Source: an uncultured Alcaligenaceae bacterium | Lineage (GTDB): Bacteria; Pseudomonadota; Gammaproteobacteria; Burkholderiales; Burkholderiaceae_B | Direction of reading: 5' to 3' | Length of the DNA stretch: 52,594 bases | Assembly: GCA_937952975.1 (NCBI GenBank) | Contig: CALFXX010000176.1 | Location: forward strand, 1 to 52,594 | Shown here: piece by piece, positions 8,557 to 17,377 of the stretch | Position numbering within the stretch: the first letter of the stretch is position 1 | How the letters are laid out: each line of letters opens with the position of its first letter | Notes under the pieces: model-generated | Told to the model about the DNA's origin: nothing | The model's input: the letters and a program-made list of their open reading frames with translations, nothing else | The model's database searches: none | Position numbers and translations under genes: made by a program

Positions 8557-9540
8557 ATGGTGAGTTTGTCGTACCGCGCCTTCATCACAATGCTGGTTTG
8601 TACGCTGTGGTGCGCGTGCGCGCGTGCTGATTTTCCTTCAGGGCCTGTCACAATCGTCGTGCCGTATAGCGCGAGCGGTGCCACTGATGTGTTGGCCCGT
8701 AACCTTGCAAAGGTTTGGTCAGAACACTGGAAAAAACCTGTTGTTGTCATGAACCGTACCGGCGCGGACGGCATGATTGGCAGTCAATATGTTAAAGGCC
8801 TGCCCTCTGACGGACACACGATTTTGATGCAGGTCAATCAGGCTTTGTTTTGGCCTGTCACGATTCCTTCTGCTGATATTGACTTGCTGCGTGATTTTTA
8901 CCTTGTGTCAAAACTGCAGCAAAATCCAATGATCTTTGGTGTGTTTACAAGTTCGCCTGACCAAACATTTTCTGGCTTTATTGAACGTTGCAAAAAATCG
9001 CAAACGCCCTGTTCTTTTGGCGCAGCCACACGCCACGGCGAAATCATGGCGCGGCAGATCATCGAAAAAGCCCAGCTAGGTCAAGCCGTAGTGATTCCTT
9101 ATAAGGGTACCGCGCCTATGATGATCGATGCGTTGGGAGGACATGTCTCGATGGGGATGCCTTCGCTGTCGGTTGCGATGCCGCACATGCGCAACCAGGC
9201 GTTTCGAGCGCTTGCTGTCGGATCAAATGCGCGCCTGAGTGCCATCGCACAAGTGCCAACTCTTCTCGAGCAAGGCCTCGATATGACGGCCATGACTTGG
9301 TATGGCTTGATGGTACGCGCTGGCACTCCAACGGCGGCCGTCGATGCAATTGTTCAGGCGATTCAAGTCGCTTCGACAGACGCGCAAGTGTTGAAGACGA
9401 TGCACCACGAAGGCGCAACACCTTTATTTAGTTCACCCGATTCGTTTACGCGCGAGGCAAAAGAAGAGTTTGCGCTCGTGAAGCCGTTATTAAATAAGTA
9501 TCTGCTGGGCAACGAACAGCCTGCAGCAGCCACAAAATGA
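8557..9540 (+). CDS. Bug/TctC-family periplasmic solute-binding protein
   Basis: An extracytoplasmic receptor of the tripartite tricarboxylate family, which usually binds small carboxylates. From ATG 8557 it has 327 residues with a signal peptide ending CACARA before DFPSGPVTIVVPYSASGATD. That GPVTIVVPYSAGG-like strand and the later GMIGSQYVKGLPSDGHTIL are family hallmarks. An upstream in-frame TTG at 8527 is possible but gives a longer leader. No TctA or TctB membrane subunits are in the window, so this is an orphan receptor. A glutathione S-transferase follows 24 bases later, probably co-transcribed. Ligand unknown. Confidence 0.92.
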   Translation: MVSLSYRAFITMLVCTLWCACARADFPSGPVTIVVPYSASGATDVLARNLAKVWSEHWKKPVVVMNRTGADGMIGSQYVKGLPSDGHTILMQVNQALFWPVTIPSADIDLLRDFYLVSKLQQNPMIFGVFTSSPDQTFSGFIERCKKSQTPCSFGAATRHGEIMARQIIEKAQLGQAVVIPYKGTAPMMIDALGGHVSMGMPSLSVAMPHMRNQAFRALAVGSNARLSAIAQVPTLLEQGLDMTAMTWYGLMVRAGTPTAAVDAIVQAIQVASTDAQVLKTMHHEGATPLFSSPDSFTREAKEEFALVKPLLNKYLLGNEQPAAATK

Positions 9541-9564
9541 ACTATTAACCTTGAGAGCCATTCA

Positions 9565-10191
9565 ATGTCGATTCAATTACACACCTTTGATACACCTAAC
9601 GGTCGCAAGATCTCGGTTGCCCTTGAAGAGATGGGCTTGCCGTATACCGTGCATACCGTCAATATTACGCAGGACGAACAATTTAAGCCTGATTTTTTAA
9701 AGCTCAGCCCTAACAATAAGATCCCAGCGATTCTCGATACTGACGGGCCTGGTACTCAACCAATCAGCGTATTCGAGTCAGGCGCCATCCTGATTTATCT
9801 TGCTGAAAAAACAGGTAAGTTTTTACCGACCGAGCCTCGTGCGCGTGTTGCTGTTTTTGAATGGCTGATGTTTCAGATGGCAGGCTTTGGGCCGATGCCA
9901 GGACAAGTCCATCATTTTCTGGGCCTGACGAATGAAGACGATAAGCGTTATGGCCTGGCTCGTTACATGAAAGAAACGCGTCGTCTCTATGGCGTGATGG
10001 ACCAACGCTTAGCGAACCATACCTATTTTGCGGGCGATATTTCGATCGCTGACTTCGCGATCTTAGGTTGGGTCTGGCGACATCAGCGCCATCAAGTCGA
10101 TTTGAATGACTTTCCGAACGTGAAGCGCTGGTATGACACGATGATGGCACGCCCAGCGGTGCAGCGCGGTTTTGCGGTGGCGCTTAAATAG
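9565..10191 (+). CDS. Glutathione S-transferase family protein (Nu/YfcG-like)
   Basis: A 208-residue cytoplasmic enzyme with an N-terminal thioredoxin-like domain (about 1-85) and a helical C-terminal domain. The opening TFDTPNGRKISVALEEMGLPY resembles the TxNGxK motif of YfcG/Ure2-like transferases, which lack the classical catalytic Tyr. The cis-Pro region NKIPAI and the glutathione-binding VFESGAILIYLAEKTG are present, as is the C-terminal ISIADFAILGWVWRH capping box. It may work as a disulfide-bond reductase or conjugating enzyme. It follows a Bug receptor and converges on a LysR gene. Confidence 0.92.
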   Translation: MSIQLHTFDTPNGRKISVALEEMGLPYTVHTVNITQDEQFKPDFLKLSPNNKIPAILDTDGPGTQPISVFESGAILIYLAEKTGKFLPTEPRARVAVFEWLMFQMAGFGPMPGQVHHFLGLTNEDDKRYGLARYMKETRRLYGVMDQRLANHTYFAGDISIADFAILGWVWRHQRHQVDLNDFPNVKRWYDTMMARPAVQRGFAVALK

Positions 10192-10198
10192 AGTATTT

Positions 10199-11089
10199 TT
10201 ATTCAGGTGTGCGGCGAGCTTCATTTTTAAGCCAACGCGAAAATCTTTCTACTCGCGGTCGTTGCGCGTGCGCGCTAGGGTATACCATGTGATGCGCGTG
10301 CACCTGAATGCCTTTTTGATCGTCAAAAACGGGCACAAGACGGCCGTTGGTTAAATCGGCTTGCGCCATCTTGTTGCTATCAAGGGCGACTCCTAAGCCT
10401 TGTACCGCTGCATTGATTGCCATGTGCGCCCGATCAAAGCTCAACGCATAGGCTTTAGGTGTTTGCTCTACGCCGTGCGCTGCAAACCATGCGGGCCATT
10501 TTACTAAATTGACTGCTGAAAAAATCAGATCCTGTTGCGCAAGATCTTCAGGGCTCTGTATGTTAAGGGTCGCCTTGAGTGCCGGACTTATCATCGGCAT
10601 GACCACTTCTGTAAAGAGCGTCTCAATGTGCAGCCCCTCCCAAGTGGCTGCGCCATAACGAATATCAATATCGACTTCTTCGCGCGAAAAGTCAGACGCA
10701 TGGTGTGAGGCTGAGAGCTGCACTCTGATGTCGGGATGTAGTGCCCTGAAGGTTAACAAGCGCGGCATGAGCCAAAGTGACGCGAACGAGGGGCTGGCAT
10801 GAATGCGCAGTACCTCAACTTCTGGTGCCAGGCGGGCTTGCTGCGACGCATGGCTTAATAGGCCTAGGGCTCCTTCTATATCTCGGGCGAAGCGCCGCCC
10901 CACCGGCGTTAAGCTCAAGCCGCGGGGTGAGCGGTCAAATAGGCGAGCGCCAACAAACTCTTCGAGATTGGCGATCTGATGGCTCACGGCCGATACCGTC
11001 AGGTTCAACTCTTCGGCGGCTTGACTAATGCTGCCTAGGCGGCTGACGACTTCAAAAGCGAGTACGCCCTTAAACGGAGGAAGAGGCAT
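10199..11089 (-). CDS. LysR-family transcriptional regulator (GcvA-like)
   Basis: A 296-residue regulator. The winged helix-turn-helix is at about residues 5-65 (FEVVSRLGSISQAAEELNLT then VSAVSHQIANLEEFVGARLF), followed by an inducer-binding domain of two Rossmann-like lobes with the GcvA-type segment DIDIRYGAATWEGL. It is transcribed away from the SDR-transketolase-TRAP genes across a 134-base gap containing inverted repeats, the usual LysR arrangement. It therefore probably controls that operon and itself. The inducer, likely a pathway substrate, is unknown. Confidence 0.92.
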   Translation of the reverse strand: MPLPPFKGVLAFEVVSRLGSISQAAEELNLTVSAVSHQIANLEEFVGARLFDRSPRGLSLTPVGRRFARDIEGALGLLSHASQQARLAPEVEVLRIHASPSFASLWLMPRLLTFRALHPDIRVQLSASHHASDFSREEVDIDIRYGAATWEGLHIETLFTEVVMPMISPALKATLNIQSPEDLAQQDLIFSAVNLVKWPAWFAAHGVEQTPKAYALSFDRAHMAINAAVQGLGVALDSNKMAQADLTNGRLVPVFDDQKGIQVHAHHMVYPSAHAQRPRVERFSRWLKNEARRTPE

Positions 11090-11141
11090 GGGTATTCCCG
11101 AATTTGATTTTTTTTCAACGGGACTTGAATGATAACGGCTT

Positions 11142-11186
11142 GTTCAAAAATATGTATCGGCCAATACTCTTCAAAGTGTTTTGAAC
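11142..11186. promoter_or_regulatory. Candidate LysR operator between divergent genes
   Basis: GTTCAAAA at 11142-11149 is complemented by TTTTGAAC at 11179-11186. A tighter dyad, TTCAAA-N4-TTTGAA, occupies 11170-11185. Both lie in the gap between the LysR gene and the SDR gene, where LysR proteins bind their own control region. Seen in sequence; binding is inferred. Confidence 0.45.
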
Positions 11187-11223
11187 GTTGTGTTTAAAGA
11201 TTTTGACCGGTGTGGAGAATTCT

Positions 11224-11976
11224 GTGTTGCTTAAAAATAAAGTTGCAGTGATTACGGGCGCCGCCTCGCTGAGAGGCATCGGTAAAGCGACGGCGCGTGC
11301 GTTTGCCGCGCAGGGCGCGTCGATTGTGATCTTGGATCTCGATTTGGCAGCAGCGCAGGCGGCCGCGGCCGATGTTGGCGCTCAACATCTCGGATTGAAG
11401 TGCGACGTGACCAAGAAGCCTGAGTGTGATGCTGCGGTGCAGCAGGTTCTTGAAAAGTTCGGGCAGATCGATATCTTGGTGAACAATGCCGGTATTACTC
11501 AGCCTTTAAAAATTATGGATATCCGGCCAGAGAATTATGAGGCTGTGACCGACGTCTCGTTGCGAGGCACACTCTACATGAGCCAAGCTGTGATCCCCCA
11601 TATGCGTCAGCGTCGCTCGGGATCGATCGTATGCCTGTCGTCCGTGTCGGCACAGCGCGGAGGAGGCATTTTTGGTGGTCCGCATTATTCAGCTGCGAAA
11701 GGTGGGGTGCTTGGGCTTGCGAAGGCAATGGCTCGCGAACTCGGCCCAGATAATGTTCGCGTCAATTGCATCACCCCTGGCTTGATCGAAACCGATATTA
11801 CTGGGGGCATGATGACGGATGCATTGCGCACAGAAATATTGAAAGGTATTCCACTGAATCGGCTCGGCCAGGCCACTGATGTCGCGAACGCCGCTTTGTA
11901 TTTAGCGTCTGATTTGTCAAGCTACCTGACCGGGATTGCGTTAGACGTCAACGGCGGTATGTTGATTCACGGTTAA
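11224..11976 (+). CDS. Short-chain dehydrogenase/reductase (SDR), NAD(P)-dependent
   Basis: A classical SDR of 250 residues. The cofactor motif TGAASLRGIGKA is slightly expanded compared with the usual TGxxxGIG. NNAG is present (ILVNNAGITQP), the catalytic Ser lies in IVCLSSVSA, and YxxxK is HYSAAKGG. The C-terminus carries ITPGLIETDI and YLTGIALDVNGG. The start is uncertain. GTG 11224, preceded by GGAG at 11214-11217, fits best; a longer frame opens with TTG 11188. It leads the operon with a split transketolase and TRAP transporter, so it may oxidise a polyol or sugar acid. Confidence 0.92.
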   Translation: MLLKNKVAVITGAASLRGIGKATARAFAAQGASIVILDLDLAAAQAAAADVGAQHLGLKCDVTKKPECDAAVQQVLEKFGQIDILVNNAGITQPLKIMDIRPENYEAVTDVSLRGTLYMSQAVIPHMRQRRSGSIVCLSSVSAQRGGGIFGGPHYSAAKGGVLGLAKAMARELGPDNVRVNCITPGLIETDITGGMMTDALRTEILKGIPLNRLGQATDVANAALYLASDLSSYLTGIALDVNGGMLIHG

Positions 11977-12042
11977 GAGTTCATGACGTCTGTCTAAGAG
12001 GCAAGCGCGGCAAAGGGGATAATTGGTGAAGAGGCAACAGCG

Positions 12043-12885
12043 ATGAGTGCGGATTTAAATAAGTTACGAGAGCACGCCTACCGGATTCGTCGCTTGGCGC
12101 TACGAATGGGAGAAGTGCAGGGGCAAGGTTATATTGGTCAGGCCTTAGGCATCGCCGATATGCTCGCCGTCGCCTACGGACACGCGCTGAAATTCAAAAT
12201 TGGTGAGCCTGAGTGGGAGCAGCGTGATCGCTTCTTACTCTCGCATGGTCACTACGCAATCGCGTTTTATGCTGCGCTGATCAATGCTGGTATTTTGAGT
12301 GAAGACGAACTCGAAACCTATGGCTGTGATGAAAGTCGCCTGCCGATGTCGGGCATGGCGACCTATACGCCCGCCATGGAGATCTCTGGCGGTTCACTGG
12401 GGCAGGGGCTACCGATCGGTGTGGGCATGGCACTCGCTCTGCGACACAAGCGTAATCCCGCCTTTGTTTATAACTCTATGTCAGATGGTGAGCTTGATGA
12501 AGGCTCAACTTGGGAGGCGGCTCTCTCTGCGTCGTCGCACAAACTCGCAAATTTAATCTGCTTGGTTGATATCAATAATCAACAGGCAGACGGTTACTCG
12601 AGTCAGGTTTTACCTTTTGAGCCCTTGTCGGATAAGTGGGCTGCCTTCGGCTGGCATGTGCAACGCGTCAATGGCAACGATCTGCCTGCAGTATTAGCTG
12701 CGTTTGATACGGCACGCTCTTTGTCTGCACCACAGCCACGCGTCATTTTGCTTGATACGAAGATGGGTAAAGGAGTGTCATTTCTAGAAGAACGCGAAAA
12801 AAATCACTTCATTCGCGTTGAAGCCAACGAGTGGGCGCAAGCGATTGCCGAGTTGGATGCTAGCTTTCAAGGAGGTGCTCAATGA
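12043..12885 (+). CDS. Transketolase, N-terminal (thiamine pyrophosphate) subunit
   Basis: The 280-residue N-terminal half of a split transketolase, carrying the diphosphate and Mg-binding part of the thiamine pyrophosphate site. GQGYIGQALGIADMLAVAYG and LLSHGHYAIAFYA open the domain, the GGSLGQGLPIGVGMAL block follows, and the cofactor motif reads MSDGELDEGSTWEAAL. It overlaps the C-terminal half by four bases (ATGA). Split pairs like this usually belong to catabolic clusters rather than the main pentose phosphate pathway. The acceptor and donor sugars are not predictable. Confidence 0.94.
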   Translation: MSADLNKLREHAYRIRRLALRMGEVQGQGYIGQALGIADMLAVAYGHALKFKIGEPEWEQRDRFLLSHGHYAIAFYAALINAGILSEDELETYGCDESRLPMSGMATYTPAMEISGGSLGQGLPIGVGMALALRHKRNPAFVYNSMSDGELDEGSTWEAALSASSHKLANLICLVDINNQQADGYSSQVLPFEPLSDKWAAFGWHVQRVNGNDLPAVLAAFDTARSLSAPQPRVILLDTKMGKGVSFLEEREKNHFIRVEANEWAQAIAELDASFQGGAQ

Positions 12886-13889
12886 CTGCGCCCACAAACC
12901 CTGCAGTGACTAAGCCCAAGCTGACCACCTCGGCCATGATTGCCTCGATCGCGGCTGAAGGTCAGCGCGTTCGTGCCGCACCGTTTGGCAAAGCGCTCGT
13001 TGAGCTCGCTGAAACTCGGCCTGAAATTGTGGGTCTGACCGCAGACTTAGCCAAGTACACCGATTTACATATCTTTGCGCAGGCCTATCCAGAGCGATTT
13101 TTTCAAATGGGAATGGCTGAACAACTTTTGATGGGCGCGGCTGGGGGGATGGCAAAAGAGGGCTTGATTCCTTTTGCCACAACCTACGCGGTTTTTGCAA
13201 CACGGCGTGCCTACGACTTCATTCACCAGGTGATTGCAGAAGAAAATTTAAATGTAAAAATTGCTTGCGCTCTTCCGGGTCTGACCTCGGGCTACGGCCC
13301 AAGCCATCAGGCAACAGAAGACTTGGCGATGATGCGAGCGATTCCGGGCATGACCGTCATTGATCCGTGCGACGCACTGGATATTGAGCAAATGGTCCCG
13401 GCGGTCGTTGCGCACGATGGCCCTGTGTATATGCGTCTGCTGCGTGGACAAGTACCTCTGGTTTTAGATGAGTATGACTACAAATTCAAATTAGGTCAGG
13501 CACAGCTCATACGCGATGGGAAGGATGTTCTTATTATTTCTAGCGGCATGATGACGATGCGAGCGCTAGAGGTGGCAAAAGAGATGGCGGGTGGTGCTGC
13601 GGATGTTGCTGTTCTGCACGTGCCAACCATCAAACCCTTAGACGAGGCGACTATATTGAAAGAAATAGGTCGAGGCTCGCGCTTGGTGATTGTGGCTGAG
13701 AATCACACGAGTGTAGGGGGCTTAGGGGAGGCGATCGCTGCGTGCGTCTTGCGTGCAAGAATGTCGCCAAACTACCATCAAATTGCTTTGCCAGACGAGT
13801 TTTTAGCAGCAGGTGCTTTGCCGACATTGCATGATCGTTATGGTATTTCGACGACAGCGATTGTGTCTTTTATCAAGAAGTTGTTGTAA
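12882..13889 (+). CDS. Transketolase, C-terminal (pyrimidine-binding) subunit
   Basis: The 335-residue partner of the preceding gene, holding the pyrimidine-binding domain (about 20-190) and the C-terminal transketolase domain (about 200-325). Landmarks are FGKALVELAETRPEIVGLTA, FFQMGMAEQLLMGAAGGMA with the catalytic Glu of the thiamine site, and GPSHQATEDLAMMRAIPGMT. LVIVAENHTSVGGLGEAIA follows in the C-terminal part. Start and stop overlap with the N-terminal half implies coupled translation of a two-chain enzyme. A 96-base gap with a stem-loop separates it from the TRAP genes. Confidence 0.94.
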   Translation: MTAPTNPAVTKPKLTTSAMIASIAAEGQRVRAAPFGKALVELAETRPEIVGLTADLAKYTDLHIFAQAYPERFFQMGMAEQLLMGAAGGMAKEGLIPFATTYAVFATRRAYDFIHQVIAEENLNVKIACALPGLTSGYGPSHQATEDLAMMRAIPGMTVIDPCDALDIEQMVPAVVAHDGPVYMRLLRGQVPLVLDEYDYKFKLGQAQLIRDGKDVLIISSGMMTMRALEVAKEMAGGAADVAVLHVPTIKPLDEATILKEIGRGSRLVIVAENHTSVGGLGEAIAACVLRARMSPNYHQIALPDEFLAAGALPTLHDRYGISTTAIVSFIKKLL

Positions 13890-13904
13890 GGTTCAAAAAA
13901 ACGT

Positions 13905-13950
13905 CAAGGCGGATAAAACTCAATTAATCGTGAGTGGCTGTCCGCACTTG
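13905..13950 (+). other. Stem-loop between transketolase and TRAP genes
   Basis: CAAG-GCGGA (13905-13913) pairs with TCCGC-A-CTTG (13941-13950), and inside it ACTC (13918-13921) pairs with GAGT (13932-13935). No T tract follows. It could set the transcript ratio between the enzymes and the highly expressed TRAP receptor. This is inference. Confidence 0.35.
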
Positions 13951-13985
13951 AAAATACATGATTCAAAGCCAAACGGAGACAAACC

Positions 13986-14975
13986 ATGAAGCAATTATTG
14001 AAAGCTGTGCTCGCCACCTCGTGCCTGTTTATTTCAATGGGCGCTCACGCTCAGATGAAGTTGACGCTCGGCCATAATGCGGCGATTGGTAATCCAAAGC
14101 ATGAAGCCTCGGTTAAGTTCGCTGATATTGTTAAAGAAAAGAGCGGCGGCAAAATGCTTGTCCAAGTCGCACCCGCTGCACAGCTAGGTGACGATGTTCC
14201 GATCTTGACTTCCTTGCGCAGCGGCGTCGTTGATTTCGCCGCTAACTCGCAGGGTTCAATTTCTTCAGTGGTACCTGAGTACTCTGCGTTTGGGATGCCG
14301 TTTTTGTTCCCAACGCTGCAAGATGCCTGGAAGGTACTGGATGGCCCTGCTGGACAAGAGCTCGCCAAGATCTCTGCTGAAAAAGGCCTCGTGGTTTTAG
14401 GGTATTGGGATAACGGAATCCGTCATGTGTCCAACAAGCTTCGTCCAATCAAAACACCCGCTGACATGAAGGGGCTCAAGGTGCGGACACCGCCTGATCC
14501 AGCCACGATTGACATTATGAAGGCGTTGGGTGCAGAGCCTGAGCAAATAAAGTTCTCTGAGCTGTATGTGGCTTTGCAACAGGGGGTCGTAGACGGACAA
14601 GAGAATCCCCTGATGAACATCTACTCTTCAAAATTGTATGAAGTGCAAAAGTACATCTCGTTTACGGCACATAAGTATGAAATGACACCCTTTGTGATGT
14701 CTAAGCGTACTTACGATCGGTTATCCGAGGCCGACAGAACGATTATCCGTGAAGCCGCTGCCGAAGCGACCAAACTTAATCGTCAGTTGTCTCTTGAGTC
14801 GGATCAAAAGTTAATTGGCGAACTCAAAGCAAAAGGAATTGAGCTGAACATGGTTGACTTGGCGCCCTTTAATGCGGCCACGCAATCAGTGACCGAGGCT
14901 TGGTTAAAAGGACCGCAGGGTGCATTTGTTAAGAAAGTTGTAGACGCTGCGCAAGCGGTTCGGGCAGCTAAGTAA
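13986..14975 (+). CDS. dctP: TRAP transporter substrate-binding protein DctP
   Basis: Periplasmic receptor of a tripartite ATP-independent transporter, 329 residues. The signal peptide (about 1-22) ends GAHA before QMKLTLGHNAAIGNP. The ligand-anchoring Arg is in MKGLKVRTPPDPA, and the family hallmark VVDGQENPLMNI is at about residue 205. The start has GGAG just upstream. It lies in one run with DctQ and DctM, complete and intact, after an SDR and transketolase pair, so its ligand is probably the substrate of those enzymes, perhaps a hydroxylated acid or sugar acid. Confidence 0.94.
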   Translation: MKQLLKAVLATSCLFISMGAHAQMKLTLGHNAAIGNPKHEASVKFADIVKEKSGGKMLVQVAPAAQLGDDVPILTSLRSGVVDFAANSQGSISSVVPEYSAFGMPFLFPTLQDAWKVLDGPAGQELAKISAEKGLVVLGYWDNGIRHVSNKLRPIKTPADMKGLKVRTPPDPATIDIMKALGAEPEQIKFSELYVALQQGVVDGQENPLMNIYSSKLYEVQKYISFTAHKYEMTPFVMSKRTYDRLSEADRTIIREAAAEATKLNRQLSLESDQKLIGELKAKGIELNMVDLAPFNAATQSVTEAWLKGPQGAFVKKVVDAAQAVRAAK

Positions 14976-14995
14976 GTGCCTAGGAGCGCCTAGAG

Positions 14996-15541
14996 ATGAG
15001 TGCAATGCTGCTGACAACCTGTGATCGGATTGACGCTTCTATCGCACTGGTGTGCCGTTTTGTCTTGTATGTCACAACGGTACTCTTGTTTGGGATTTTG
15101 GCGATCAACGTCTTTCTACGTTACCTGTCTTCAACGAGCTTGAAGGCAGGTGGCGAGGCGCCAGAACTGATTTTCCCCTGGATGGTGATGGCTGGGGTGG
15201 TGCTGGCGGCGCAGTATGGCTCTCATATTAGTATTGTCTGGTTTCTTGAGAAAATTGCACCCCGGTACCGACGCTGGGTCATTATGGGTAATGGTCTTAT
15301 TTTAGTGGCGGCCTACAGCTCGCTAGCTTGGGGGACCTTCACCTTGATGCCGATTGTCAGTACTGAGCGTACTCCTGTGTTGGGCGTGCCCTCTTCAGTC
15401 ACTTACTCTTGCTTTTTAGCCGCCTTTGTCTTGCTTGTGCTGACTGCGCTCACCCAGACGCTGAGAATGCATTTGACGCAGGGGATGCATGGACGTCACG
15501 TAAGTTCGGGGCAGAGCGCTTCGGCCTTTGCTGAACACTGA
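14996..15541 (+). CDS. dctQ: TRAP transporter small permease DctQ
   Basis: The small membrane subunit of the TRAP transporter, 181 residues with four hydrophobic helices, as expected. NVFLRYLSSTSLKAGGEAPELIFPWMVMAG contains the characteristic FxRY and E-LIFPWMV features. It sits 20 bases after dctP, with AGGAG just ahead of the ATG, and ten bases before dctM. The weakly conserved hydrophilic tail is normal for this family. Confidence 0.93.
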   Translation: MSAMLLTTCDRIDASIALVCRFVLYVTTVLLFGILAINVFLRYLSSTSLKAGGEAPELIFPWMVMAGVVLAAQYGSHISIVWFLEKIAPRYRRWVIMGNGLILVAAYSSLAWGTFTLMPIVSTERTPVLGVPSSVTYSCFLAAFVLLVLTALTQTLRMHLTQGMHGRHVSSGQSASAFAEH

Positions 15542-15550
15542 GGATCTGCC

Positions 15551-16816
15551 ATGTTATCGATTGCAACCTTTATTGCATTCTTGGCGCTTGCCATGCTTGG
15601 TCTGCCCATTGCACACGCCTTGATCGTTGGCGCGCAGTTGGGGTTGATGCCGTCTGAACGTTTAGGCTCAGAATTTATTGTGTCGCAGTTGGTGACTCAG
15701 ACCCAAAGTTTCCCCCTGATTGCAATTCCGTTTTTTATGTTGACGGGATCGCTGATGGTTGGAGGCAAACTTGGTCAGTACTTGATTGATTTATTGTCGA
15801 CGCTCATGGGACGCTTCCACGGTGGTCCGGCCCAAGTCGGTGTGATGTCGTCGACGATTTTTGGTGGTGTTTCGGGGTCTGCCGTCGCAGATGCCTCTGC
15901 GATTGGTTCGCTCTTGATCCCTTGGTTAAAAAAGCTTGGCTATCCCCCTGCGTTTGCTGCGGGTACCATCGCTGCCGCGGCAACCATTGATATTTTGATT
16001 CCGCCGTCGATCCCGATGATTATTTATTCTTTGGTGTCGAACGCTTCGATTGGTGCATTGTTTGTCGCCGGGATCTTGCCTGGCGTCATTATGTGCGGCG
16101 GCTTTATGCTGGTGTGCTACGTGCAGGGCCGCAGGCGAGGGTTTCCCAGAGATACGACCCCCTTTGATTGGGCGCGCTTTAGGATCCAACTGCTGTACTC
16201 GCTCCCCGCGTTGGCGTTGCCAGTGCTGATTATCATCTTCTTGCGCTTTGGTATTGCAACGCCGACCGAGGTGAGCGTGATGTCGACGCTGTACGCTCTC
16301 ATCGTGTCGTGGATGGTGTATCGCGACTTGTCGTTGGCGCGACTCAAACACTCGATTATCGATGCGGGTCTCGCGACCGCGGTCGTGATGCTCATCATCA
16401 TGGCTTCAAGCGTGATTGGTTGGATCTTAACGTTTGAACAATTACCCGCTGATTTTGTAGCGTTTGTTCAACGCACACTGGGCGAGCCGTGGATGATCAT
16501 CTTATCGATGAATGCGATCATGTTAGCGGTTGGCATGTTTATTGATCTGCCTGCAGCGGTGTTGTTGTTAACGCCAATGTTTGTGCCGCTGGCCGCCGCG
16601 ATTGGAATGGATACTGTACAGCTAGGCATTATGATGATCATTAACCTGTCGATCGGTTTGTATCACCCGCCGGTTGGTACCACTTTATTTATCACAAGTT
16701 CGATCGCGCAAGTCAAAATGGGTAAGGTGGTGATTGAGCTGATCCCGTTTTATTTTGTAGCGATTGGAATCTTGATGTTGTTTGCGTTTGTACCGGCGAT
16801 GACGCTGCGGATGTAA
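15551..16816 (+). CDS. dctM: TRAP transporter large permease DctM
   Basis: The 421-residue transport subunit, standard length, with 11-12 membrane segments. Landmarks are IAIPFFMLTGSLM, FGGVSGSAVADASAIGSLLIP, ATIDILIPPSIPMIIY and the C-terminal YHPPVGTTLF. Together with dctP and dctQ it forms a sodium-driven importer for an organic acid-like solute. Its stop overlaps the first arm of a hairpin that lies before the convergent cupin gene. Confidence 0.95.
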   Translation: MLSIATFIAFLALAMLGLPIAHALIVGAQLGLMPSERLGSEFIVSQLVTQTQSFPLIAIPFFMLTGSLMVGGKLGQYLIDLLSTLMGRFHGGPAQVGVMSSTIFGGVSGSAVADASAIGSLLIPWLKKLGYPPAFAAGTIAAAATIDILIPPSIPMIIYSLVSNASIGALFVAGILPGVIMCGGFMLVCYVQGRRRGFPRDTTPFDWARFRIQLLYSLPALALPVLIIIFLRFGIATPTEVSVMSTLYALIVSWMVYRDLSLARLKHSIIDAGLATAVVMLIIMASSVIGWILTFEQLPADFVAFVQRTLGEPWMIILSMNAIMLAVGMFIDLPAAVLLLTPMFVPLAAAIGMDTVQLGIMMIINLSIGLYHPPVGTTLFITSSIAQVKMGKVVIELIPFYFVAIGILMLFAFVPAMTLRM

Positions 16817-16828
16817 AACCCGCAGCGT
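16802..16828 (+). terminator. Hairpin at the end of the SDR-transketolase-TRAP operon
   Basis: ACGCTGCGG (16802-16810) pairs perfectly with 16820-16828 across a nine-base loop that includes the dctM stop. Only two T residues follow the stem. Position between converging genes suggests termination, but the T tract is missing. Confidence 0.4.
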
Positions 16829-16841
16829 TTGCTGAAAGCGT

Positions 16842-17330
16842 TTAATTCATTTTGCGAGCATTGCCAAAGCGTCCTAATTCGGGATAGACAGACTTCGTGC
16901 TGACCGGGCCCATCCCCATAATTTGCACCTCAGTTTCGTCTTTGATGGAGCCATCAAAGTGGATAGCGCCGGCTGGATGAAACATCACACTGCCTGTGGG
17001 CAAGGCGTTGGTGCTGGCGGGATCCCAACTCGGCCCCGTGCCTGCATTCCAGGTGCCACGAATCACTGTGACATAGCGGTCTTGATCATGTGAGTGTGGT
17101 GTGCTCATGATGCCGGCTGGAAAGATATTGCGCACGATATACAAACCAGGTTTTGTTGGATCGCCGAATAAAACGGTAGATTTCACACCGAGGTCGCCGT
17201 CTTTCCAGACAATTTGCTCGCGCTTAACTGTGACAAAGTCTTTGGTGGTCGTTTGGGCTTGCGAGAAGGCAGACAGACTACTGATCGCACAAACAATGCC
17301 AATCGAGAAGAGATTGCGGGCTAATTTCAT
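16842..17330 (-). CDS. Exported cupin-domain protein
   Basis: A 162-residue protein with a signal peptide (MKLARNLFSIGIVCAISSLSAFSQA). The mature part is a single cupin barrel. Metal-binding cupin motif 1 appears as MSTPHSHDQDRYVTVIRGTWNAG (H-x-H-x5-Y/E-x-G) and motif 2 as GSVMFHPAGAIHFDGS. The DQDRY variant replaces the usual Glu in motif 1. It is likely periplasmic and may be a metal-dependent isomerase, dioxygenase or sensor. It lies 47 bases downstream of a TauD-like dioxygenase on the same strand. Confidence 0.87.
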   Translation of the reverse strand: MKLARNLFSIGIVCAISSLSAFSQAQTTTKDFVTVKREQIVWKDGDLGVKSTVLFGDPTKPGLYIVRNIFPAGIMSTPHSHDQDRYVTVIRGTWNAGTGPSWDPASTNALPTGSVMFHPAGAIHFDGSIKDETEVQIMGMGPVSTKSVYPELGRFGNARKMN

Positions 17331-17377
17331 TGAAGTCTCCGTTGTTATTTGGTTTTAGTTTTTTTTACAGCACTGCG

